DNA of 58,742 nt from an uncultured Collinsella sp. (GTDB lineage Bacteria > Actinomycetota > Coriobacteriia > Coriobacteriales > Coriobacteriaceae), in the NCBI GenBank assembly GCA_900541665.1, contig UQKV01000009.1, forward strand, positions 1-58,742, written 5' to 3'. The stretch's first letter is position 1; every line of letters starts with the position of its first letter. Both the position numbers and the translations under genes were made by a program. The notes below the pieces were generated by a model. That model ran no database searches, was not told the origin of the DNA, and saw only the letters and a list, made by a program, of their open reading frames with translations. Shown in pieces: positions 15,951 through 23,966 of this stretch.

Positions 15951-16457
15951 CTACTCCACCGCCATCCGCATGGCCGGCTTCATGGCCTCGCGCAGGCTCT
16001 TGGCCAGCTCCTCGGCCGTTACCTCGGCCTTCACCTCCACGTTCACGTCGGGCATCGCGAAACCGTGCGCCTCTTCGGCCTTGAGGCAAGGCATGGCGGC
16101 GTCCTGGGCCGCGCCCTTGAGCGTCGGTGCCGCTGTCACCCTCGGCTCGCAGCGCCCCAGCCACAACTCGCACTCGTCCAGCTTCGTGAGCGCCAGGGCG
16201 CGCTCGCGGCTCGCCTCGTAGGCCGTCTCGATGCCCTTGCACAGGTTCTGCACGGCCGTCTCTTCGGTTCCGGCGTCCAGCTTTTCGCGCAGTCGGGCGT
16301 TCTCGAACCTCTGGTTGCGAGCCTCGCGACGCGGCACTGCTACCGTATGGCTTTGCTGCTCGCCCCAGCAGTCCTCGCACAGCGGCGCGCCTACGCCCAT
16401 GTTGTCCTGCCCCAGGGCGTCGATATCGCGCCCGCAGGTATCGCAGATGATTCCCAT
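15951..16457 (-). CDS. phage protein with N-terminal Cys knuckles, unknown
   Basis: A 168-residue protein. N-terminus MGIICDTCGRDIDAL plus APLCEDCWGE gives two CxxC pairs (residues 5-8 and about 27-30), a treble-clef-like zinc site. A helical middle (NQRFENARLREKLDAGTEE) and an acidic C-terminus (EVKAEVTAEELAKSLREAMK) follow. AAGGGAGTAGCC before the ATG. Two bases separate it from the zinc-ribbon gene. No family recognised. Confidence 0.7.
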   Translation of the reverse strand: MGIICDTCGRDIDALGQDNMGVGAPLCEDCWGEQQSHTVAVPRREARNQRFENARLREKLDAGTEETAVQNLCKGIETAYEASRERALALTKLDECELWLGRCEPRVTAAPTLKGAAQDAAMPCLKAEEAHGFAMPDVNVEVKAEVTAEELAKSLREAMKPAMRMAVE

Positions 16458-16459
16458 GG

Positions 16460-16651
16460 CTACTCCCTTCCTTCCGGCTTCACCGCGCCTGCGAGGAACC
16501 ACGCCCGCAGGCTCTCGGCGCACTCCGGGCACAAGGCCCTTGCCTTGCCGTCGATTCGCGCGCTGTTCCTCAGCACCATCTTGGCGTAACCCGCCAGGGT
16601 CGCCGGCACCTCCTTGCCGCAGCGTTCGCATGCGCACATGTACAGCCTCAT
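16460..16651 (-). CDS. small Cys-rich protein, unknown
   Basis: A 63-residue protein MRLYMCACERCGKEVPATLA... with CACERC near the N-terminus and CPEC near residue 46, another likely zinc site. AGGGAGGCGAGCAGGC upstream of the ATG. The overlapping ATGA with the next upstream gene and the two-base gap to the following one place it in the same cassette. Confidence 0.65.
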   Translation of the reverse strand: MRLYMCACERCGKEVPATLAGYAKMVLRNSARIDGKARALCPECAESLRAWFLAGAVKPEGRE

Positions 16652-16857
16652 GCCTGCTCGCCTCCCTTCGGCAGAGCGTCGGCGATTCGGTCCCAGTCGG
16701 TGGCCGACTTCTCGCTGGGGTACTCGTAGGCCCCCACGCACGGCACCGGCAGCACCGCCATGCCGTCGTGCTCGCCTGCGTACTCGTCTGCGTCCGATCT
16801 GCTCTCGAACGCCAGCACCACGTCGCTCTCCGTGGCCACCGCGTAGATCTTCTTCAT
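16648..16857 (-). CDS. small phage protein, unknown
   Basis: A 69-residue acidic protein, MKKIYAVATESDVVLAFESR..., reading like a single alpha/beta domain (beta, beta, helix SRSDADEYAGEH, beta). AGGAGACGAAACG before the ATG. No cysteine pairs, unlike its neighbours. Function unknown. Confidence 0.65.
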   Translation of the reverse strand: MKKIYAVATESDVVLAFESRSDADEYAGEHDGMAVLPVPCVGAYEYPSEKSATDWDRIADALPKGGEQA

Positions 16858-16868
16858 CGTTTCGTCTC

Positions 16869-17117
16869 CTATTCGAACTCGAAGCACTCGCATGCCTCGC
16901 TTGTCTCGTCTACCGCTTCCACGTCGGGGCCGCCGCCCGTCATGGCGTCGCGGGCGCACACGGCCTCGCCGCCAGCGCCCTGCACGCGGCCGCAGAAGCG
17001 GCACTCCCGGCACGTGCGGCCCTCCCACGGGTCGGGCCGGTTCCACGGTGCCCTGGGGTCGGACTCGAAGCACCCGGGCGGGAGGTTCCACCCGCTTGAA
17101 GGCTCGTACCCGCTCAC
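16869..17117 (-). CDS. small Cys-rich protein, unknown
   Basis: An 82-residue protein with CRECRFCGR in the middle and further Cys at CFESD, VCARDA and CECFEFE. GTG at 17117 overlaps the HNH stop as GTGA; another in-frame GTG lies two codons upstream. The motif WEGRTCRECRFCGRV is a short zinc-binding phage protein style, often found beside HNH genes. Function unknown. Confidence 0.6.
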   Translation of the reverse strand: MSGYEPSSGWNLPPGCFESDPRAPWNRPDPWEGRTCRECRFCGRVQGAGGEAVCARDAMTGGGPDVEAVDETSEACECFEFE

Positions 17118-17509
17118 ATGCACCGCCTGCCCCTCGGCAGCCGCCCCCAGCCGTCCATGGCCAGGGCATCCGCGTACTTGGTCGGTTCCGGCAGCAGCAG
17201 GTACTCCCAGTGCCCCGAGCCCGGCGGGGCGGGGCGGTTGAACCTCTGCTCGGCCCTGACCCAGCGGAAGTGCAGCCGGTTGGCGTGCGCCAGCCCGTGG
17301 CAGCCGCTGCCGTTGCCGCTGCCGCACAGCATCACCGTGGGCTTGGGAACCTCGCGCCCGTCGCGGAACAGCTTGCCCGCCCCGCGCCTCACGATGTGGT
17401 GGCGGTTGAGCGGCCACGGCGCGCCGCACACGGCGCACCTGGGCGTCTCGATGCTCGGCCCCTCCATGAGGGGGCGCAGGATCTCGGGCAGCGTGTCAAC
17501 GTTTGCCAT
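17114..17509 (-). CDS. HNH endonuclease-like protein
   Basis: A 131-residue protein. CAVCGAPW, NRHHIVRRG and VMLCGSGNGSGCHGLAH give the beta-beta-alpha metal arrangement: CxxC, HH, C...C with a final His, as in HNH nucleases. ATG 17509 has GACAGGAGGCTATCGA upstream and overlaps the DnaC-type gene by 14 bases. HNH proteins of phages often work with the terminase or nick during recombination; here the gene sits in the replication operon rather than beside the terminase, so its role is open. Confidence 0.75.
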   Translation of the reverse strand: MANVDTLPEILRPLMEGPSIETPRCAVCGAPWPLNRHHIVRRGAGKLFRDGREVPKPTVMLCGSGNGSGCHGLAHANRLHFRWVRAEQRFNRPAPPGSGHWEYLLLPEPTKYADALAMDGWGRLPRGRRCM

Positions 17510-18224
17510 TCGATAGCCTCCTGTCCTTGCCTTGCAGCTCGTACTTGTCGCACATCTCCGACAGGCGGCTCACGATGGCCACCGCCGTCTCCTCGTCGCC
17601 GTTCTTGGCCAGGCGGCGTATGAGGTCGCTCTTGCCGTACTGCGTGGTCACGACCACGGGCCTCATGTTCTCGTACCTGTCGTTCACGACGCGGAACACC
17701 TGCCCCAGCGTCCAGTCGGTGGGGGACTCCTTGCCCAGGTCGTCCAGCACCAGGCACCCCACGCGGGAGAGCCTGGACAGCACGCCGTCCTCGGTGCCGT
17801 CGCCGCCGTAGGTGCCCTTGATGGCGGCCAGCACGCCCAGCATGTCGGTCACCCTCACGCTGGTGCCGCCGTCCACCAGGAGCCGCGCCACGGCGCTCGC
17901 CAGGTGGGTCTTGCCGGTTCCCACGGGGCCGCAGATGTACGCCCCGCGCCCTTGCTCAACCTTCGCGGCAATGCCCTCGGCCATGGGGGAGGCGGCTGTC
18001 ATGAAGCGGGGCTTGATTCCGGCCCGCTCGTAGGCCCGGCGGCGTTTGGCTGCGGCCTCCTCGGCCTTGGCCCTGGCCTCAAGGCGCGAACGCTCGTCGC
18101 GCTCCGCCACGGCACCCGGGCAGCCGCACGGCTTCCAGCCGCAGAAGGTGCGGCGGCCAGCCAGCACCACGTAGCGGACCTCCAGCTGCGCCCCGCAGTG
18201 GGGGCACTCAGTCGTACTCGGCAT
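17496..18224 (-). CDS. DnaC-like helicase loader (AAA+ ATPase)
   Basis: A 242-residue protein. N-terminal zinc knuckles (CPHCGAQ, CGWKPCGCPG), a basic coiled region, then an AAA+ core: Walker A in GPVGTGKTHLA (about residues 98-108), Walker B in CLVLDDLGKE, sensor 1 in VVVTTQYGKSDL and sensor 2 Arg in AIVSRLSEMCD. This is the DnaC/IstB-type loader that recruits the host replicative helicase to the phage origin. It overlaps the initiator gene by 17 bases. Confidence 0.92.
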   Translation of the reverse strand: MPSTTECPHCGAQLEVRYVVLAGRRTFCGWKPCGCPGAVAERDERSRLEARAKAEEAAAKRRRAYERAGIKPRFMTAASPMAEGIAAKVEQGRGAYICGPVGTGKTHLASAVARLLVDGGTSVRVTDMLGVLAAIKGTYGGDGTEDGVLSRLSRVGCLVLDDLGKESPTDWTLGQVFRVVNDRYENMRPVVVTTQYGKSDLIRRLAKNGDEETAVAIVSRLSEMCDKYELQGKDRRLSNGKR

Positions 18225-18909
18225 AGCCGTCGGCCTCCTTCCGGGTCCTCGGGCCGCGGTTCACGTAGTCCTCGAACTTCGGCGAGAACAGCGTGGAGGG
18301 CCGCAGGTACTTGGCCATCTTCGGGTCGTCCGCCCACTCGGCCGCCATCGTGTCGATGACGGCCAGGAAGTCGGGGAGGCGGTAGCCCTCGGCCCAGCGG
18401 GCGTGTATCAGCCTGCGGGTCTTGGCGCTGCTTGAGCGGTAGCGGGTGCCGGCTGCCTCGTTGAGCGCATGCACGATTTCGTCAAAGGGGATTAAGGGGT
18501 TATCTATATACTCAACCTCAACCTCAACCTCTGCATTGCCGCAACTCGATGCGCCTGCATGTGCATCCGCATCTGCTTGCGCATGTGCGGCTGCATCTGT
18601 ATCCGCATATGCTCCCGCATGTGCTTGCGCATCGGCTTGCGCCCGTGCCGCCGCATCGTCCACCGCGTCTTCCTTCCCCGGCCTGTTGCCCCAGCGGGCG
18701 TTGGCCGCCTTCCTTGCGCGCTCGCTCTTCTCGTCGCCCATGTCGAGCCTGCCCTTGAGCACCAGGAAGGTAGGCAGCCACGCGGGGCTGCCCTGCGGCT
18801 CCTTGCCCGTGAACCGGTACTCGACGATGGCGTAGATGAACGGCGCGCGCTGCTTCTCGGGCATGGCCTGCGCGGCCGCCCAGAAGTCGTCGTGTATAAC
18901 CATGCCCAT
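18208..18909 (-). CDS. phage replication initiator with conserved C-terminal domain (Phg_2220_C type)
   Basis: A 233-residue protein. N-terminal part (residues 1-75) reads like the N-terminal DUF6291-type domain of phage replication proteins (DFWAAAQAMPEKQRAPFIYA, EYRFTGKEP). A low-complexity linker (about 85-130) of alternating Ala dipeptides and EVEVEVE follows. The C-terminus ALNEAAGTRYRSSSAKTRRL with ARWAEGYRLPDFLAVIDT and YLRPSTLFSPKFEDYVN is the conserved phage DnaD-like C-terminal domain that binds the helicase loader. Either ATG 18909 or 18903 may be used; the upstream GGGAAGG is rather distant. Confidence 0.85.
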   Translation of the reverse strand: MGMVIHDDFWAAAQAMPEKQRAPFIYAIVEYRFTGKEPQGSPAWLPTFLVLKGRLDMGDEKSERARKAANARWGNRPGKEDAVDDAAARAQADAQAHAGAYADTDAAAHAQADADAHAGASSCGNAEVEVEVEYIDNPLIPFDEIVHALNEAAGTRYRSSSAKTRRLIHARWAEGYRLPDFLAVIDTMAAEWADDPKMAKYLRPSTLFSPKFEDYVNRGPRTRKEADGYAEYD

Positions 18910-18928
18910 AGTGTCGCCGTCGCCTTCC

Positions 18929-19501
18929 CTAAAACGGGATATCCTCGTCGTACAGATCGGGCATGGCCTGCTGCTGCGGCATGGCCTGCTGCTGCGGCGC
19001 GGGCTGCTGTGGCGCGTACGCCTGCTGAGTGGCCGGCTGCGGCGCGTAGGCGGGCTGCTGCGGCGCAGGTGCCGGGGCGGGGCGTCCCTGGCCGTACGTG
19101 CGGGCCTGCGGCGCTTGCGGGGCCGCCTGGGGCGCGTACTGCTGCGGCGCGTAGCCCTGCTGCTGTTGCTGGCCGCTCATGAACTCCAGCTCGTCCACCA
19201 CGACCTCCAGCGCGCTGCGCTTCTGACCGGTCTGCTGGTCGTTCCAGCTGCGGTAGCGCAGCTTGCCCTCGATGGCCACCTTGCTGCCTTTGGCGAGGTA
19301 CTGCGCCAGCTTCTCGCCGCGGGTGCCGAACAGCGTGCAGTCCACGAAGTTCGGGTAGTCCTCCCACTGCCCGGTCTGCTGATTCTTGCGGCGGTCGTTG
19401 ACGGCCACGCCCATGGACAGCACGGACATGCCGCCAGACGTGGAGCGCAGCACGGGGTCGCGGGTCAGGTTGCCGGATATGCACACGCGGTTGATGCTCA
19501 T
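18929..19501 (-). CDS. ssb: single-stranded DNA-binding protein
   Basis: A 190-residue SSB. Residues 1-110 are the OB fold: MSINRVCISGNLTRDPVLRS, NFVDCTLFGTRGEKLAQYLA and GSKVAIEGKLRYRSWND. Then a Gln/Pro/Ala-rich disordered tail and the acidic tip LYDEDIPF, the canonical DDIPF-type peptide that docks partner proteins. ATG 19501 follows AAGGAGGGTATCT and overlaps the upstream gene as ATGA. It should coat ssDNA during phage replication and work with the ERF annealing protein encoded two genes upstream. Confidence 0.97.
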   Translation of the reverse strand: MSINRVCISGNLTRDPVLRSTSGGMSVLSMGVAVNDRRKNQQTGQWEDYPNFVDCTLFGTRGEKLAQYLAKGSKVAIEGKLRYRSWNDQQTGQKRSALEVVVDELEFMSGQQQQQGYAPQQYAPQAAPQAPQARTYGQGRPAPAPAPQQPAYAPQPATQQAYAPQQPAPQQQAMPQQQAMPDLYDEDIPF

Positions 19502-19851
19502 AGATACCCTCCTTGGGTTACGTCCCCGCTGTTCCAGATGCGGGTGATCTGCGCGTCTACCATGCGGATACGCAGCTTGATTACGTTGATGGCCTCCTGC
19601 GAGGCCTTGTAGATGGCCTCGGAGCAGTCGCGGCGGCGCTTGGCCTCCGCTATCTGCTCCTGGCCCCGGCACACGTCGCCGATGATGGTGACGGGCGTGC
19701 CCTTCTGGCGCTCGTTCAGGATGGCGATGCGCAGGGCCTTGCGGTACTCGGCCTCGTTCTCGGCGTACTGGCAGCCCGACTCCTTGCAGGTCTTCAGCTC
19801 GGCCTCCAGCCTGTCGGTCAGCTCGTCCAGCTCCTCGGTGAGCGCCTGCAT
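19498..19851 (-). CDS. phage coiled-coil protein, unknown
   Basis: A 117-residue helical protein, MQALTEELDELTDRLEAELK..., containing CKESGCQYAENEAEYRKALR. Gene order ERF - this - SSB suggests a recombination or replication accessory. It starts one base after the ERF stop (TAGATG) and overlaps SSB as ATGA. No family recognised. Confidence 0.65.
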   Translation of the reverse strand: MQALTEELDELTDRLEAELKTCKESGCQYAENEAEYRKALRIAILNERQKGTPVTIIGDVCRGQEQIAEAKRRRDCSEAIYKASQEAINVIKLRIRMVDAQITRIWNSGDVTQGGYL

Positions 19852-20424
19852 CTACTCCACCTGCCAGTCGGGGCGCGGGCAGCACGGGCTGTTGGCCACG
19901 AACTCCATGTACTGCGGCATGCTGGCGAACTGGTAGCGCGCCCCGCAGCTGCGGCAGTGGGCCGTGAAGGGTCCGTCTGCGGGCGGCTGCTTCTCCTCGG
20001 GCGCGGGCTGCTCCTCCATGGCGTCGGGATCGCTCTGCCCGTCGATGGCGAACGCGCCGCACAGCGCGTACTTGCGGGCGTAGCTCGACGCCATGCCGGT
20101 CACCTGGGCGTCGTCCGAGCCCTTCTTGTGCTCGTCCTCGCGGGCGTAGGCGCTCACCTGCAGCAGGCCCTCGCCGCCCTCGGCGGGGAACACGCACGCC
20201 GTGGACTTCACGTAGTAGCGGTCGCCTATCTGCACCAGCTCGTCGGTCATGAAGAACGCCAGGCCCTCCTTGGCGCACGGCTCCTTCAGCGCGGCCACTA
20301 TGTCCTCGTAGCTGCGGTAGCTGAACTTGCCGAAAGCGTTGTACTTGGCCTTGGGCACCACCACGGCGCGCTGCACGCGGGCAACGGCCGCCATGAGGTC
20401 GATGGGCTGCTGTTCCTGGGTCAT
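19852..20424 (-). CDS. ERF-family single-strand annealing protein
   Basis: A 190-residue recombinase. VPKAKYNAFGKFSYRSYEDI at residues 23-42 followed by VAALKEP and SAYAREDEHKKGSDDAQVTG then MASSYARKYALCGAFAIDG is the signature of the ERF superfamily (P22 Erf). ERF proteins anneal complementary ssDNA and circularise phage genomes. C-terminal residues add CRSCGARYQF...CCPRPDW, a Cys cluster not needed for the ERF core, perhaps a zinc-binding tail. Context with SSB, a RusA resolvase and the DUF1351 protein supports a recombination module. Confidence 0.92.
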   Translation of the reverse strand: MTQEQQPIDLMAAVARVQRAVVVPKAKYNAFGKFSYRSYEDIVAALKEPCAKEGLAFFMTDELVQIGDRYYVKSTACVFPAEGGEGLLQVSAYAREDEHKKGSDDAQVTGMASSYARKYALCGAFAIDGQSDPDAMEEQPAPEEKQPPADGPFTAHCRSCGARYQFASMPQYMEFVANSPCCPRPDWQVE

Positions 20425-20425
20425 G

Positions 20426-21436
20426 CTAGTAGCCTCCGTTCATTCGCTCGTAAACCTGGCCCACCGTGCCGTGCATGATGGTGCCCACGACGCCCTGCGC
20501 CTTGAGGGCCGCCGCGACGCCCTGCATCTGCTCGCGCGTGGCGCACGGCACCACGACCGTCCACGGGTCGCCCGCCATGGCCACGGGTGCCGGTGCGGGC
20601 GGCGCTGGCGGCACCGGGGCGGGCATGGGCGCGGGCTGCGGCTCGGGCATCTGCTCAAGCGGCTGCGGGAACTCTGCGGGCTGGCATTCCGCGGGCTCGG
20701 GCACCGCTTCGGGTTCGGGTTCGGGCTCTTCCACGGGTTCCGGCTCCATGGCCGCCTTCAGCTCGGCGATGCGCCGGCGCTCCTCCTCGGCCTTGTGCGC
20801 CGCCGTTATGGCCGCGCCCAGGTCCAGGGTGGCGAACAGCTCGCGCTCGGCCTCGTCGTAGAACGGCTCGCCCTGGAACTGCGCCTTGAGGGTTTCCCAG
20901 TCCTGGGCCAGGCGCTCTACCTTGGCCTCCAGGGCCTTGAATGCCTTCACCTCGCCGAAGGTCTTGTTGGTCCACTGCTTCTCGTGGAAACGCTCATAGG
21001 GCACGACGGGGGCCAGCAGCCCGGCGAACTCCTCGTAGTGCTCCCGCAGCTTGGCGTACGCGCGCAGCTGGCGCTCCTCCTCGGCCTCGTCCAGCTGCGC
21101 CTTGATGCCGTCGGCTGCCTGCTTCGCGATGCCCGCCACGGCCTTGCACCTGTCCTCGAACGCGGCCAGGGGCTTCGTGTACTCGCGGCTCACGGCCTTG
21201 CGGCGCTCGTCTATCTCCTTGGCGATGCCGTTGAGGTAGGCGCGGTCGCGCTTGGCGGCCTTCACGTTCTCGTCCTTGCCCATGTCGTAGGTCGCGCCCT
21301 CGTAGTCGGCCACCAGCCTGCGCACGTGCGCCTCCAGGGCGTCGAAGTTGGCCTCGATCACGGCGGGGGAGTACGCCACGGTCAGCTCTGACGCCTCCTC
21401 GGGCTCGATGATCTCGGCCTCAACTGCTTCGCTCAT
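20426..21436 (-). CDS. DUF1351-family phage protein
   Basis: A 336-residue protein with the DUF1351 pattern: FDALEAHVRRLVADYEGATY, MGKDENVKAAKRDRAYLNGI and IDERRKAVSREYTKPLAAFE, a long helical coiled-coil region (residues 25-200). A Pro/Glu-rich linker (about 230-285) precedes a small alpha/beta C-terminal domain (PWTVVVPCATREQMQGVAAA). DUF1351 genes are nearly always beside RecT/ERF or exonuclease genes in Gram-positive phages; exact role unknown. One base separates it from the ERF gene. Confidence 0.85.
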   Translation of the reverse strand: MSEAVEAEIIEPEEASELTVAYSPAVIEANFDALEAHVRRLVADYEGATYDMGKDENVKAAKRDRAYLNGIAKEIDERRKAVSREYTKPLAAFEDRCKAVAGIAKQAADGIKAQLDEAEEERQLRAYAKLREHYEEFAGLLAPVVPYERFHEKQWTNKTFGEVKAFKALEAKVERLAQDWETLKAQFQGEPFYDEAERELFATLDLGAAITAAHKAEEERRRIAELKAAMEPEPVEEPEPEPEAVPEPAECQPAEFPQPLEQMPEPQPAPMPAPVPPAPPAPAPVAMAGDPWTVVVPCATREQMQGVAAALKAQGVVGTIMHGTVGQVYERMNGGY

Positions 21437-22720
21437 TTACTCCTCGCTTCCCAGGCGCGCCATGCACGCCTCGTAGGTTTCCGTCTCGGCCGCGTTCGGC
21501 TCGTAGCCGTCGGCCTTCATGGCCTCGTAGATGATGGTCACGTTCTCGACCGTCGCTCGGTTGACGTACACGGAGCTGCCGCCTTCCATGAGGCTCCAGG
21601 CCGTCCAGCCGCTCATGTTCCACGCTGCCCGCCAGCCCATGGCCGCGGCCAGCTCGGTGGGCGTGCGGTCGATGGGTCGGCCCAGCAGCTCCTCGAACGA
21701 TTCCACGGCCTCGGCCTCCATGGCGAACGCGGTCAGCGCCAGAGCTGTGCGGCGCATCGACTTGAGGTCGCCCGCGTGGGCGGTAAGCCACTCGCGGCGG
21801 GCCTTCGCGCCGTCCTCGTAGGCGGCCTGGAAGTCGGCCTTGCGCTGGGCTGCGGCCTGTGCGGCCTCGTCGGCCCCCTCGGCCACCGGCGCCAGCAGGG
21901 TCACGCCGAACGACGTCTCCTCGGCCAGAAGCCCCGCGCCCGCGTTGTCGGCCACGTAGGCGTCCAGCGCCGCCAGGTCGGGGCGGTAGTCGGAAAACGT
22001 GCGGCATGCGGCGAAGCCCTCGGGGCATTCGTCGACGAACTCGACGCCCGCGTCGGCAAGCACCGCCACCACCTCGGCGCGGTTGCGCCTCTGCTCGGCC
22101 TCGGCCTTCAGGCCCGCGTACACGCGCTGCCATTCGGACTGCTTGCAGTCGCGCAGCTCGGCCACGGCCTCGTCGTCGCCCTCGAACTCGGCGATGGCGG
22201 CCAGGCGGTCGAGCGTCATGTCGTAGGCGGCGTCCTGCACCCTGCGGGCGGCGCGGCGCGCCTTGGCCACGGTGCCCGCGTCGGTGCGGGCGGCCACGGC
22301 CACCTCCTCGTCGGGAATGTCGAGCGCCAGCATGGTCTGCACGCCGCGCGACTTCTCCTCGGCGGTCAGCCCCAGCTTGGCGTCGGTCTCCACCATGGCC
22401 TTGGCGGCCTCCACGCGCGCCAGCTCGGCGCCGTCCAGGTCGTCGTAGACCTCGGCCAGGAACCGCTCGGTGCCGATGGAGCGCATGGCGCGCACGCGGC
22501 ACTCGCCGTCGATGATCCAGTAGATGCCGCCCTCCTTGTACAGGATGGGCTTCATGACGGGCTGGCCGGGGTTGAGGCGGTTGGCCTTGAACTGCGCGGC
22601 CAGGGCCGCGATGTGCTCGGCGCTCTCCCTGGTGGTGAAGTCGCGCGGGTTCATCGGCTCGCCGTCGGCGCGCTCGTAGGGGTACACGTCGCAGATCGCG
22701 ACCTCCTCTAGCGATTGCAT
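21437..22720 (-). CDS. phage ParB/Srx-like nuclease-fold protein
   Basis: A 427-residue protein. Residues about 8-100 look like the ParB N-terminal fold: ICDVYPYERADG, SAEHIAALAAQFKANRL, PVMKPILYKEGGIYWII and DGECRVRAM, the last matching the GERRxRA box with Cys replacing one Arg. A KorB-like helical HTH region follows (LGLTAEEKSRGVQTMLALDI, VAVAARTDAGTVAKARRAAR). Phage ParB-like proteins may act as nucleases or regulators. It starts at ATG 22720 with GAGGGGG upstream and overlaps the 98-residue gene by 13 bases. Confidence 0.75.
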   Translation of the reverse strand: MQSLEEVAICDVYPYERADGEPMNPRDFTTRESAEHIAALAAQFKANRLNPGQPVMKPILYKEGGIYWIIDGECRVRAMRSIGTERFLAEVYDDLDGAELARVEAAKAMVETDAKLGLTAEEKSRGVQTMLALDIPDEEVAVAARTDAGTVAKARRAARRVQDAAYDMTLDRLAAIAEFEGDDEAVAELRDCKQSEWQRVYAGLKAEAEQRRNRAEVVAVLADAGVEFVDECPEGFAACRTFSDYRPDLAALDAYVADNAGAGLLAEETSFGVTLLAPVAEGADEAAQAAAQRKADFQAAYEDGAKARREWLTAHAGDLKSMRRTALALTAFAMEAEAVESFEELLGRPIDRTPTELAAAMGWRAAWNMSGWTAWSLMEGGSSVYVNRATVENVTIIYEAMKADGYEPNAAETETYEACMARLGSEE

Positions 22721-23004
22721 GCGCGGGCCCCCTCGTCTACGACCACGCGGCACTCTATGCCCACCAGGCGGGCGCGGCACGCCACGCGGGCCACCTCGCC
22801 CATGAGCGCGATGCGCTTGGTGGGCACGGGGCCGTTCTTGATTTGCGCGGCCATGCAGGCGGCCCCCATGTTGAACGCCTGGCGCATGGCGGCGTCGAAG
22901 CCGCCGTCGCCCGGCTCGGGCACGGGGACGGCGCGCTCGATGCGCCTCAGGATGCTGTCCACCGTCTTGTCCGCGACGGTCTTGCTGATGATTTCCGTGA
23001 GCAT
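22708..23004 (-). CDS. phage protein, unknown
   Basis: A 98-residue protein MLTEIISKTVADKTVDSILR... with a central helix AAMRQAFNMGAACMAAQIKN and a basic C-terminus rich in Val and Arg. AGGAGACCCAA lies just upstream of the ATG. It has the feel of a small helical accessory but no family is recognised. Confidence 0.6.
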   Translation of the reverse strand: MLTEIISKTVADKTVDSILRRIERAVPVPEPGDGGFDAAMRQAFNMGAACMAAQIKNGPVPTKRIALMGEVARVACRARLVGIECRVVVDEGARACNR

Positions 23005-23046
23005 TTGGGTCTCCTAACTGGGAAAACTAAAAGTGATAAAAACTTT

Positions 23047-23604
23047 TCAGGATTTCGGAACTTTTTTCTCTATGCGCTCCTTGCGCTTCTGCGCCGCCTT
23101 GACCCTGCGGTACAGGTAACGGCACAGCCACCGTTCCATGGCCTCGTCGTGCGCCTCTGCTGCCTTGTCGGCGGCGTAGCGGCTCATGCCCGAGGTGTCC
23201 GGGGCCTGCGGCATGGGGTCGGCGCGGCTCTCTCGGCCGCACTCGGTGCGCTCGTAGGTGCGGCGCTCCTCTGCGGTCAGCCTCGGCAGCAGCTCGGCTA
23301 TGCGGGCCTCTATGGCCTCAAGCTGCTGCTGGCGTCTGCACGGTTCGCAGATGCCGTCCTTGCCGAGGGTCGCCCTGCGGCACCCGCACGACGGGCACAG
23401 CTCCAGGCGGTGGCGGTAGCAGCGCAGGGACACGTGGCCGCCGCTGGCGTTGATCACGCGCCGCGCGTTATCCAACTGGTTCTTGGACAGCCGCAGCTCG
23501 CGGCGAATCTCGCGGGCGGGCACCTTTCCCGCCAGCTCGGCTATGCGGTCGAGGTCGGCCTTGCGCCACGCCCTGTGTGGCCTGCCCTTGTCTCGGCGGG
23601 TCAC
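23047..23604 (-). CDS. helix-turn-helix protein with zinc ribbon
   Basis: A 185-residue basic protein. Residues 10-50 (AWRKADLDRIAELAGKVPAR, EIRRELRLSKNQLDNARRVI) form an HTH like those of phage transcription or packaging regulators; residues about 60-90 have CPSCGCRRATLGKDGICEPC, a zinc ribbon. A long basic helical C-terminus ends RKERIEKKVPKS. GTG at 23604 overlaps the RusA stop as GTGA. Likely DNA-binding; it could be the late regulator but nothing proves it. Confidence 0.65.
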   Translation of the reverse strand: MTRRDKGRPHRAWRKADLDRIAELAGKVPAREIRRELRLSKNQLDNARRVINASGGHVSLRCYRHRLELCPSCGCRRATLGKDGICEPCRRQQQLEAIEARIAELLPRLTAEERRTYERTECGRESRADPMPQAPDTSGMSRYAADKAAEAHDEAMERWLCRYLYRRVKAAQKRKERIEKKVPKS

Positions 23605-23966
23605 TCGTCGCTCACCTCCACGACCACGCGGGGGCGCGCCCTGTCGGTGAGCACCCTGTCGGGACACTGCTCCACGTACTTGCGGGAGTCGTCCTTGATT
23701 ACGCCCGCCGCCACCAGGCCGTCGAGCACGAACTTGCGCGCGAAGCCCACGTTGTCGGCGTCGCGGCGCATGTCGGGCTCGTAGAACGTGGTGCGCACGG
23801 TCACCCGGCGCTCGAAGCGCGGCGCGCGCTGCTGCATGGCCGCCGCCCTCACGCGCGCCGTCTCGCGCTTTTTCATGGCCGCCGCCTTGTAGCGGTTGGC
23901 GCGCTCGGCGCTGATGTAGTCGTTCAGGCTCGGCATTCGGCCATCGACCGTGACGGTGCACCTCAT
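23601..23966 (-). CDS. RusA-type Holliday junction resolvase
   Basis: A 121-residue protein. SLNDYISAERANRYKAAAMK near the start and RRDADNVGFARKFVLDGLVA followed by AGVIKDDSRKYVEQ match RusA: the three acidic residues (DADN and DD) bind the catalytic metal. RusA resolves four-way junctions formed by phage recombination. ATG 23966 has CAGGGGCGCGCA upstream and overlaps the previous gene as ATGA. Confidence 0.88.
   Translation of the reverse strand: MRCTVTVDGRMPSLNDYISAERANRYKAAAMKKRETARVRAAAMQQRAPRFERRVTVRTTFYEPDMRRDADNVGFARKFVLDGLVAAGVIKDDSRKYVEQCPDRVLTDRARPRVVVEVSDE

Noticed and set aside
14543..17509. Restriction-modification system (methyltransferase plus HNH)
   Set aside because: The two genes are 2 kb apart and separated by a terminator; no specificity subunit or toxic nuclease pairing is visible. 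They fit separate phage roles.
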